This document shows positions 33,701 through 42,800 of a DNA stretch of 64,000 bases, piece by piece (positions within the stretch are counted from its first letter, which is position 1; each line of letters opens with the position of its first letter). The DNA is from Macrostomum hystrix (taxonomy: Eukaryota > Platyhelminthes > Macrostomidae), in contig CATNEN010000024.1 of the NCBI GenBank assembly GCA_950097015.1, forward strand, positions 1,014,001 through 1,078,000, in the 5' to 3' direction. The position numbers were made by a program, and so were the translations under genes. The notes below the pieces were generated by a model. That model did not search any database. It was given only the letters and a program-made list of their open reading frames with translations, and was not told the origin of the DNA.

Positions 33701-34944
33701 AAGTGCGCCTCTGGTGCTTGATGGACCTGCGTGATTTTCCCATGGACTGCCAGACCTGTCGCATAGAGATTGGCGCCTACGGCAGCTCGGTTAGCGAGGT
33801 TCGCTTCCACTGGCACCAAGCCAGGGTCACCTTCGAGGATGACGCGATGCAGATTCCGGAATTCTCGCAGCCGCACGTGTCTGTGCAGAACTGCACAAAG
33901 AGCTTCTCTGTCACCGGCGAGTTCGCCTGCCTGCGGGTCAGTTGCTGACGAAAATCAGGGAGCCACAACCTTACACCTTCTACATGAAAGTCAGGAACAG
34001 CAGCCCTTCACCCACTGTCTGAAACCCAGGAACCCAGTGGCACAGCTGCAGCTGTTGCTCGGGCGCTTCCGAAGGCTGTTTACAGCTGTTCAGTCCGCGG
34101 ACTGGCCTGGTAGACCGACAAATCAACCTAAAACTCTGGCGCCCATTTCACGGCTGGGTGAAATGAAGCACTAAAACAATTAAGAGTATTGCTCAAAAAC
34201 ACAGAATGCTTCCCTTTGTGTTCAGAATCGAACTCACGACCTCTCGTCCAGGAGTTCCCGTCCCAGAGTCCGTAATCCTTTTAAGTGTATTCACCGTCCC
34301 ACTTTAGCCAACCAAGATTCCAAGAGGCTTCACCGCTCCCGTTCTCGCAGGCCAGCGTCCGTCTCCGCCGAGCCTTCGGCTTCTACCTGATGAACACCTA
34401 CGCTCCATTCACCCTGATGGTCTGCATTAGCTGGATCAGCTTCTGGATAGACGTCCGGGCAACCCCGGCCCGAGTCACCATCGCCTTCCTGACGGTGCTA
34501 GCCGTGGTGACGCAAAACGCCGGCACCCAGATGACTGGCATGCCCCGGGTGAGCTACGTGAAGGCCATCGACCTGTTCATGATGGCCAGCCTCATGTTCG
34601 TCATCGCCGCCTTGATGGAGTTCGCCGCCGCCAGCTTCCTGACCAGGCAGCACGAGAAAGAGCTCGGCGAGCAGCCCTCCCGTAGGCGACGCCGCTCCGT
34701 TGTACTGAACCGACGAGCGCCGCAGCCTCTGGTGCAGCCAGCCGTCAATGGAGTCGCTGAGCTGGACGACACGCTGATGACGGAGGAGCGGGCCCGCAAG
34801 CTGCGCAGCTGGTGCTACCGAAATCCACGAGTGAACCGGCTGGACTATGGCAGTCGGTTTCTGTTTCCGCTGGCCTACTGCGTGTTCCAGGCCGCCTACT
34901 GGGCCTACTATATGCGCGATCGAGACAACTGCGGCCCGGACTGA
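24736..34944 (+). CDS. Anion-selective Cys-loop ligand-gated ion channel subunit (glycine/glutamate-gated chloride channel type)
   Basis: Proposed exons 24736-24927, 26341-26625, 33694-33936 and 34351-34944 (TGA), all phase 0, give 437 residues, the family norm. A signal peptide (MQNLLLLLLLLQLSLV) is followed by YNKNHRPPSRLTKN. Exon 2 has SFSTLSVQNMDFTVNMYLR, then DRIWMPDIFFRNAK. Exon 3 holds the Cys loop, C-LMDLRDFPMDCQT-C (13 residues between the two Cys), and a second Cys pair, CTKSFSVTGEFAC, typical of glycine and glutamate-gated channels. Exon 4 has M1, M2 preceded by the anion-selectivity motif PAR (ATPARVTIAF), M3, a short basic M3-M4 loop and M4. It is a plasma-membrane pentameric chloride channel; the agonist cannot be read. 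An extra Cys sits three residues before the loop's second Cys. The exon 1 donor (GTACGC) is the weakest junction. Introns 1 and 2 are dominated by minisatellites. Confidence 0.9.
25440..26045. repeat. 20-bp minisatellite (receptor intron 1)
   Basis: About thirty copies of GTGGGATTTCTTGGTTTACC and 19-bp variants lacking one T. Toward the 3' end the units change to TTTCTCGTGGGATTTCTTGG and then TTGGCTGTGGGATTTCTAAG. The same unit family forms the 29290-30290 array in intron 2. Confidence 0.95.
26626..27220. other. Receptor intron 2, pyrimidine-rich start
   Basis: Degenerate TCATCTCTC/TTATCTCTC-type pyrimidine repeats at about 26710-26950, then AT-rich sequence. No gene. Confidence 0.5.
27225..28312. 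repeat. 21-bp minisatellite with a GGATCC in each unit (receptor intron 2)
   Basis: About fifty units of 21 bp containing GGATCCAGGGTTATGCGTGA, with GAGTTATG, CCTGAA and GTATCC variants. Because 21 is divisible by three, artefactual frames of 336-370 codons run through the array in two plus frames and one minus frame. Confidence 0.95.
28585..28765. repeat. 38-bp short tandem array (receptor intron 2)
   Basis: About four copies of a 38-bp unit containing GTTCTAGTCATTCAGGCCTC followed by AGTAATTCAGTCA. Confidence 0.85.
28766..29285. other. Unique intronic sequence
   Basis: Part of receptor intron 2. A (CTG)6 microsatellite lies at about 28983-29000; nothing else recognised. Confidence 0.5.
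29290..30290. repeat. 20-bp minisatellite, second locus (receptor intron 2)
   Basis: About fifty units of 20 bp: GTGGGATTTCTTGGTTGGCA, with TTAGTTGGCT and TTGGTTGCCA variants. After about 29880 the TTTACC, TTTCTC and GCTTAGCT variants match the intron 1 array. A block of about 100-180 bp is repeated as a higher-order unit (29360-29480, 29510-29630 and 29650-29760 share the same variant order). Confidence 0.95.
30290..32365. repeat. 35-bp minisatellite (receptor intron 2)
   Basis: About 59 units of 35 bp containing GGGATTTCTAGGTTGGCCGA followed by TGATTTTCTAAGAAT, with many point variants. It begins directly where the 20-bp array ends, through a GGGATTTCTAAGAATAGG transition unit, so it probably arose from that array. 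Each unit carries TTTCTAG|G and TTTTCTAAG|A acceptor-like motifs on the sense strand. Confidence 0.95.
32366..32955. other. Unique intronic sequence
   Basis: Part of receptor intron 2; no exon or RNA gene recognised. Confidence 0.5.
32956..33640. repeat. 16-bp minisatellites, two adjoining types (receptor intron 2)
   Basis: Units of about 15-16 bp reading GGGGATTTGAGTTAAG to about 33300, then 16-17 bp units of GGGATTCGAGTGTTTTA type. The second type seems derived from the first (ATTTGAG to ATTCGAG). The array ends about 50 bp before the exon 3 acceptor. Confidence 0.9.
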
Positions 34945-35195
34945 ATTGAAGCCGATCTGTTTCAGGACCTGCCATCCGCATTCCGCTATATTGAAATCTA
35001 GTATAGTATACAGAATGCAATCAGCTGTGGGATTCGAGTCTGACAGCTCTCTCGGCGTTTTTGGCCCTCCAAAATCTCACCTTCACTATCTGTTGGCTCG
35101 TGCGTCAGCTTCACTTGATCCGATATTTGATTTGACCAAGACATTAATAACAAGGCCTAGTAACATGTGAGACTTTAGTGTTGGAAAGATTAGAT
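34945..35195. other. Receptor 3' flank
   Basis: Presumed 3' UTR and spacer; no clear AATAAA. Confidence 0.4.
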
Positions 35196-36335
35196 CTGAG
35201 GTGAGATTTTCGATAGAAACCATCAGGGATGAGACTTCAGGTGAGAAAGATTAAGGGTGAGATTTCGGTTAGGTAAAATCAGGGGTGATATTTCAGTTAG
35301 GAAAAATAATGGGTGAGATTTCGGGTAGTAAAAATCCTAAAGTGAGATTTCGGGTAGGAAAAATCAGGGGTGAGATTTCGGGTAGGAAAAACTCAGGGGT
35401 GAGATTTCGGGTAGGAAAAATCTGGGGTGAGATTTCAAGTAGCAAAAATCAGGGATGAGATTTCTAGTATGAAAAATGAGGGGTGAGATTTTGGGTCGGA
35501 AAATGAGGGGTGAGATTTCGAGTCGGAAAAATGAGGGGTGAAATTTCGAGTAGGAAAAATCAGGGGTGAGATTTCGAGTAGGAAAAATCAGGGGTGAGAT
35601 TTCGGGTAGGAAAAACTCAGGGGTGAGATTTCGGGTAGGAAAAATCTGGGGTGAGATTTCAAGTAGCAAAAATCAGGGATGAGATTTCTAGTATGAAAAA
35701 TGAGGGGTGAGATTTCGGGTAGGAAAAATCTGGGGTGAGATTTCAAGTAGCAAAAATCAGGGATGAGATTTCTAGTATGAAAAATGAGGGGTGAGATTTC
35801 GGGTCGGAAAAATGAGGGGTGAGATTTCGAGTCGGAAAAATGAGGGGTGAGATTTCGATTCGGAAAAATGAGGGGTGAGATTTCGAGTAGGAAAAATCAG
35901 GGGTGAGATTTCGAGTAGGAAAAATCATGGGTGAAATTTCAGTTAAGAAAAATCAGGGGTGAGATTTCAGTTAAGAAAAATCTGGGGTGAGATTTCTAGT
36001 ATGAAAAATGAGGGTGAGATTTCGGGTAGGAAAAATCTGGGGTGAGATTTCAAGTAGCAAAAATCAGGGATGAGATTTCTAGTATGAAAAATGAGGGGTG
36101 AGATTTCGGGTCGGAAAAATGAGGGGTGAGATTTCGAGTCGGAAAAATGAGGGGTGAGATTTCGATTCGGAAAAATGAGGGGTGAGATTTCGAGTAGGAA
36201 AAATCAGGGGTGAGATTTCGAGTAGCAAAAATCATGGGTGAAATTTCAGTTAAGAAAAATCTGGGGTGAGATTTCGGGTAGGAAAATGAGTGGTGAGATT
36301 TTGGTTAGGAAAAAAATCATGGCTGAGAATGAAAT
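35196..36335. repeat. 28-bp minisatellite
   Basis: About forty units of 28 bp containing GGGTGAGATTTCGGGTAGGA followed by AAAATCA or AAAATGA. Several unit orders repeat as blocks: the run from about 35395 resembles that from 35590, and 35700-35940 resembles 36020-36250. Segmental duplication is therefore visible. Confidence 0.95.
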
Positions 36336-36850
36336 CGTGTAAAGCTATTGGATGTTAATCAGAAATTGAAAGACTAAAGGGTAAAACTGCTGGTTCGCAA
36401 CGGCTTCTTTGATCTCGAGAATTGAGTTAAACAAAGTTGAGCGAGTTGAAATTCTTGCTTAGCAAAGACAGCCGGCAATATGCCAGCCAAAATTATTTAA
36501 TCAATGTGTTAAAAGAAGGACTCGTCCTGAGCACTGATATTGAACAGAATTCAATTGCGTTTGCTGCTTGTTGCATAAGGGCGTTAAGGCTTAATCTTAG
36601 TTGCTTTCGCTAATGGCAGTTCTCATAACTCATTGTTATATTTGTTGCAGTTGATTTTGGACTCAGTTTAACTCAGGGACTCATTCAGACGGCTTGGCCC
36701 TCCGAGCCACTTGAGCTGAGCTTGCATAGTTGAGTCTCTCGCATATTTCACTCGATCCACTCAGAGCACTGCAAAGTACAAAGCTTGCACTTCACTTTGT
36801 CTGCTCTCCGTTGCTCATTGCCTTTGCATGTCCACACGTCCTTGACACAG
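36336..36850. other. Spacer, nothing recognised
   Basis: No gene or RNA recognised before the 31-bp array. Confidence 0.4.
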
Positions 36851-36851
36851 C

Positions 36852-38595
36852 TCACTGGAACCATCACCAACTGCCTCACAGATCGCTGGAACCATCACCA
36901 ACTGCCTCACAGATCACTGGAACCATCACCAACTGCCTCACAGATCACTGGAACCATCACCAACTGCCTCACAGCTCACTGGAACCATCACCAACTGCAT
37001 CCCAGATCACTGGAACCATCACCAACTGCATCACAGATCACTGGAACCATCACCAACTGCCTCACAGATCACTGGAACCATCACCAACTGCCTCACAGAT
37101 CACTGGAACCATCACCAACTGCATCACAGATCACTGGAACCATCACCAACTGCATCACAGATCACTGGAACCATCACCAACTGCCTCACAGATCACTGGA
37201 ACCATCACCAACTGCATCCCAGATCACTGGAACCATCACCAACTACCTCACAGATCGCTGGAACCATCACCAACTGCCTCACAGATCACTGGAACCATCA
37301 CCAACTGCCTCACAGATCACTGGAACCATCACCAACTGCCTCACAGATCACTGGAACCATCACCAACTGCCTCACAGATCACTGGAACCATCACCAACTG
37401 CCTCACAGATCACTGGAACCATCACCAACTGCCTCACGGATCACTGGAACCATCACCAACTGCCTCACAGATCACTGGAACCATCACCAACTGCATCCCA
37501 GATCACTGGAACCATCACCAACTGCCTCACAGATCACTGGAACCATCACCAACAGCATCACAGATCACTGGAACCATCACCAACTGCCTCACAGATCACT
37601 GGAACCATCACCAACTGCCTCACAGATCACTGGAACCATCACCAACTGCCTCACAGATCACTGGAACCATCACCAACTGCCTCACAGATCACTGGAACCA
37701 TCACCAACTGCCTCACAGATCACTGGAACCATCACCAACTGCATCCCAGATCACTGGAACCATCACCAACTGCATCACAGATCACTGGAACCATCACCAA
37801 CTGCCTCACAGATCACTGGAACCATCACCAACTGCATCCCAGATCACTGGAACCATCACCAACTGCCTCACAGATCACTGGAATCATCACCAACTGCCTC
37901 ACAGATCACTGGAACCATCACCAACAGCATCACAGATCACTGGAACCATCACCAACTGCCTCACAGATCACTGGAACCATCACCAACTGCCTCACAGATC
38001 ACTGGAACCATCACCAACTGCCTCACAGATCACTGGAACCATCACCAACTGCCTCACAGATCACTGGAACCATCACCAACTGCCTCACAGATCACTGGAA
38101 CCATCACCAACTGCATCCCAGATCACTGGAACCATCACCAACTGCATCACAGATCACTGGAACCATCACCAACTGCCTCACAGATCACTGGAACCATCAC
38201 CAACTGCATCCCAGATCACTGGAACCATCACCAACTGCCTCACAGATCACTGGAATCATCACCAACTGCCTCACAGATCACTGGAACCATCACCAACTGC
38301 CTCACAGATCACTGGAACCATCACCAACTGCATCACAGATCACTGGAACCATCACCAACTGCCTCACAGATCACTGGAACCATCACCAACTGCCTCACAG
38401 ATCACTGGAACCATCACCAACTGCCTCACAGATCACTGGAATCATCACCAACTGCCTCACAGATCACTGGAACCATCACCAACTGCCTCACAGATCACTG
38501 GAACCATCACCAACTGCCTCACAGATCACTGGAACCATCACCAACTGCCTCACAGATCACTGGAACCATCACCAACTGCATCCCAGATCACTCAT
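36852..38595. repeat. 31-bp minisatellite
   Basis: About 56 units of 31 bp containing CACTGGAACCATCACCAACT followed by GCCTCACAGAT, with GCATCACAGAT and GCATCCCAGAT variants. Although 31 is not a multiple of three, the unit has no stop in any plus frame, giving frames of 659 and 613 codons with a 31-residue protein period (93 bp). A block of about 370 bp (from about 37490 and again from about 37850) is duplicated. Confidence 0.95.
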
Positions 38596-38600
38596 CATTT

Positions 38601-39054
38601 TAGGCAAGAAAAATCTGATTGCTTAGTCGGCATCGGACAAAACTATTTTATGTCAATACGCGCTAATATCGATCCATCCATGTGTATATTTCAGTTTAAA
38701 AAGGATTAGATATTAAATGACTATTTTTCTATACTTTGTATGTCCAAAAAATCAAATATATACTTTTTGTTAAACAATTGATTGTATTATTATACTAAAC
38801 TTTTTTCTTGGGTTCATGGATGGTTACTTACAGTAGCCAGTATTGCGCTTTTGTTCTTTTTTATTTTACCTTGCGTTTTTTTTTCCGTACATGGAAGAAT
38901 TATTATTATGCTTTTTCACAGCCACTAGATTAGTGCAGAGAACTTGAAATAGTAAAAAATATACTAGAATAAGGTACCAAGTATGCTAAATCAAATGCAC
39001 ATAGATTGTGATCATTAGACTTACACTGGACATAATCAATAGCCACGTGGACAT
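38601..39054. other. AT-rich spacer
   Basis: No supported feature. Confidence 0.5.
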
Positions 39055-39140
39055 ATGCAAACTGGACCTATTCGAACACAAACTGGACCTATTCGAACAC
39101 AAACTGGACCTATTCGAACACAAACTGGACCTATTCGAAC
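39055..39140. repeat. Four-copy 21-bp tandem repeat
   Basis: Four near-perfect copies of a 21-bp unit containing AAACTGGACCTATTCGAACA. Confidence 0.85.
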
Positions 39141-39656
39141 GCCACATGCTAATTCGCGCGATTTTCAAGCTATTCATATGCAAGCGTATAATAATCCTTC
39201 TAATTTTGCAAGCATGTGTTCGTTTGCTTTACGAATAGAATAGAAAATAGCCAAAATGAAGTGTCAGTTTTGGTTAAGCCACTTTGCGGAGTTATTCGCC
39301 CACCCGAAATCAATAACTATGCGTTCCGCAGTCCGAGAACCAGGATTGTGCTTATGTACACATGATTTTTTTTAGATTGCATCAAATATTCGATCAATTT
39401 ATTACGCATCGAAGCTGAATACGCATGCGTCTATGCGGTTGTATGCGATTTGTGTGACTCGTGAAACACAAGCCACTGCACAAGCAGTCTATTGAAATAT
39501 GCTGCGATGCAGTGTGTGCCTGAGTCCTGTACACTCCGGTGTGTCTTCGTGTGTCACTACCGCCCCCCGGGTGGAGGCACGCAGCGCCTTGCAGCTGCTT
39601 TTTGCTTTTCTATAGGCTTAGTCAAAGAGAGAATGAAATTTTAAGTGAATTTTACC
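39141..39656. other. Spacer upstream of the ankyrin-Mab-21 gene
   Basis: No gene recognised. Confidence 0.4.
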
Positions 39657-39878
39657 GAGCTATATATAACAGGGCAGTATACCTAAATAACCACCAGAGC
39701 AACAGACTGTGCGGCGGAGTCTAGGTAACTTCAACCGCTCTTACTAAGTAGAAGAGACGCAAGACAAAATAGAACCGATAGAAAGAAAGCATAGTTACAA
39801 TAATAACACCTAATTAGAAGTAAATAAAACTACAAAGGCTGACTTACATACAATGAGCAAATAACAATTCAAGAGGAT
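39657..39878 (+). promoter_or_regulatory. Possible TATA box and 5' UTR of the ankyrin-Mab-21 gene
   Basis: GCTATATATAACAGG at about 39659-39673 is a good TATA-like element. It lies about 210 bp upstream of the ATG at 39879, so a transcription start near 39695-39700 would leave a UTR of about 180 nt. Position only; no further support. Confidence 0.3.
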
Positions 39879-42800
39879 ATGAAGCCCGCGTCCCTGCAGC
39901 CGACACCATCGGGCACCCGAGTTGCTGTCCCGATGTCAAGCCAGCTGGCCAGCCTCCTGCTTCATCGCCGGACAGACGAAGCCCTGGCCCTGCTCGCCTC
40001 GGTGCCGGACACCCGGACATGGTCCGGCCATCTGGCTGAAGCGTTGAACAACGCGATGCTGCCCCAGCCTGGTGCAGTTGTAGCGGCCTTGCTAGAAGAG
40101 CTGCTGGTTACAGCCGAGCCAGCCTCAGCAGAAGCCTCTGCCGTTGTCAGCTGCCTAACCAGCATGTCCGGGGAGCCCGGCAGCTCATCGCAGCTGTACT
40201 CTGTGCTCACCCGGCTGAGCGGACGCCGGATCGCGGACGCCTTCCGCTGCTGCGTCGAGGCCGGCGCTGAGTCTACGGCTATAAAGCTGCTGCCGCATGT
40301 GCCAATCCAGGTAGGTTAATTTTCTCAGACAACAGCAACACCAAAGCACACTGTCAAGGTAAAAAATGCTGCATCAAATGTCGGGCATCAGGGTAGATCT
40401 TCACGGCCGTCAGGTAGCAGACCACCTACTCGTAGGTAGACGAACTGCTCAAATTGTGGAAACTATGCGTTGCAGAAAATTGCGGCCTTGATTTCGTCAA
40501 GCCTGCAGAGTTCCTCGTGTTGATTAGCAGGCCGACGGTAGCTGCAAGCCTTGCTGTTAAGAGCATTAACAGCCCATTCTAGAATACTCTTCAGTGGAGC
40601 ATCGCTATTTGTGACATTTACTAGTGTGTAGCGGGTTGCCGAGTTGGCTTCGCAAACGAGTTCGTGTTTATTTGAGTTCGCAAAAAGGGGTGAGGGCTCT
40701 GTGCCCGAGACAAAGAGCCTTATAAAGGCCAGCGCGACTTCTCCATGTCCCCAACCCCACTGAGGATCGCAAACCAATGCGACCGCGCGAGCAGGGGTGA
40801 CGCATCCGCCCAGACCGTGGTGTGATGTCTGGGGCCGGCTGTCTGGGGTAGAGTGCACTCTCCGCCACAGAGCTCCCCCCAGCGCTGGCCTACGGTGGCT
40901 GCCGGCATCGACGGCTGGGCTGCTGACGGCAAGCTGGTTGCTTTTGCGGCGGAACGCGTGGGGCCTCTGTGGTGCTGGCTGGCTCGTTGGCGGTCAGAGG
41001 AGGGGTGCATTCCGCGGGGTTCCGTGGAGGACGGCCGCGAGGCCGCAGCGCAGGCAAGGGCACTGGACACGTTGGATCAAGCGTCGCTGGCTTCAGCCGG
41101 TCCACGGAGACGTGGTCACGCCGGGTGCCAAGATCTAGCAGGAAAACCTTGGCGCCCCGCTCCAGCACCTTGAATGGGCCATCGTACGGCCTCTGGAGCG
41201 CCGAACGGTGACCATCGCGCCTGACGAAAACGTGCGTGCAGGTATCGAGGGCGGGCGGCCAGGAGTGCGGGCGGTGGCCGTGCTGAGAGGTCGGCGGTGG
41301 GCGGAACGCCCGAACAGCGCTACGCAGGCTGGCAAGGAACTCGCCTTGGCTGCATGAGGGCTGACAGGCCTGTAAGCATTCGCCGGGCACCGTCAGCGGC
41401 GCACCGTAAACCAGCTCGGCTGACGAAACTGCGAAGTCCTCCTTAGGAGCCGTTCGAATGCCTAGAAGCACCCACGGGAGCTCAGCGGTCCAGGCTGGCC
41501 CGGTTAGCCGCGCCATCAAGGAAGCCTTGAGCTGTCTGTGGAATCGCTCGACGAGCCCGTTGGCCTGCGGGTGAAACGCTGTCGTGTGATGGAGCTGCAT
41601 GCCCAGCAGGCGAGACACGTTGGTCCAGAGCTCCGAGGTGAATTGGGCTCCGCGGTCTGATGTGATTTCGCGGGGAACGCCGAAACGGGCGATCCAGTGG
41701 GCGATGAACGAGGAAGCGCAGGTGGCTGCCGAGGTGTCAGATAAAGGGATGGCCTCGGGCCATCGGGTGAAGCGGTCGACCACAGTCAGCAGGTGCGTGA
41801 ACCCCTGCGAGGGTGGCAGAGGGCCCACGAGGTCGATATGCACATGTTCGAAACGCGCTCCTGGCACCGGGATGCTGTCGGGTGTGGTGGCCACGTGTCG
41901 CTGCACCTTGGCTGTCTGGCAAGCGATGCAGGCGCGCGCCCACTGGCCGACGTCGCGGTTCAGGCCGGGCCAGACGAAGCGATCGGCTACCAAGCGGCGG
42001 GTGCTGCGGATTGACGGGTGTGCCAGGCTGTGGATCGCCTCGAACACTGATCGACGGAAAGCTGGCGGCACCAACGGGCGCGGCCGGCCGGTGGAAGTGT
42101 CGCAAAGCAGATCCAATCCTGAGCGCATGGCCACGCGCTTCAGCTGAAGCCCGGAATCTTGCGGCATCGGTTCGCCGAGTTTCTGTGCCTGTGCCATGGC
42201 TGTGTAGTCGACTCCGGGCATCACACTTGCGATTGTGCAGCGGGACAGCGCATCGGCCACGGGATTGTCCTTTCCAGCGACGTGCCGGATGTCGGTGGTG
42301 TACTCTGACACGTAGGCGAGGTGCCGCTGCTGTCGGGCGGACCACGGCTCGGACAGTTTGGCCATGGCTGCGGCGAGTGGCTTGTGGTCGGTGAACGCGG
42401 TAAAAGGGCGGCCTTCCAGGAGGAAACGGAAATGGCGGGTGGCCAGGTAGAGCGCCAAAAACTCGCGGTCGAAAGCGCTGTACTTCTGCTCTGGGGGCCG
42501 CAGTTGCTTACTGAAAAATGCAAGCGGCTTCCACAGGCCGCCGACCCGCTGCTCGAGGACGGCTCCGACGGCCGTTTGCGAGGCGTCAACGGTGAGTGCC
42601 GTGGGCGCCTCCGGGTCAGGGTGCACCAGCATGACTGCGTCGGCCAGGGCTCGCTTTGTGTCCTCGAATGCGTCGGTCAACTCCTGCGTCCACTGCAGTA
42701 GCTTCTCCTTGCCAGCCATTGCGCGATAGATTGGGCGAAGGAGCTGGGCGGCTCGCGGCACGAAACGGTGGTAGAAATTCACCATGCCAGTGAACTCCTG

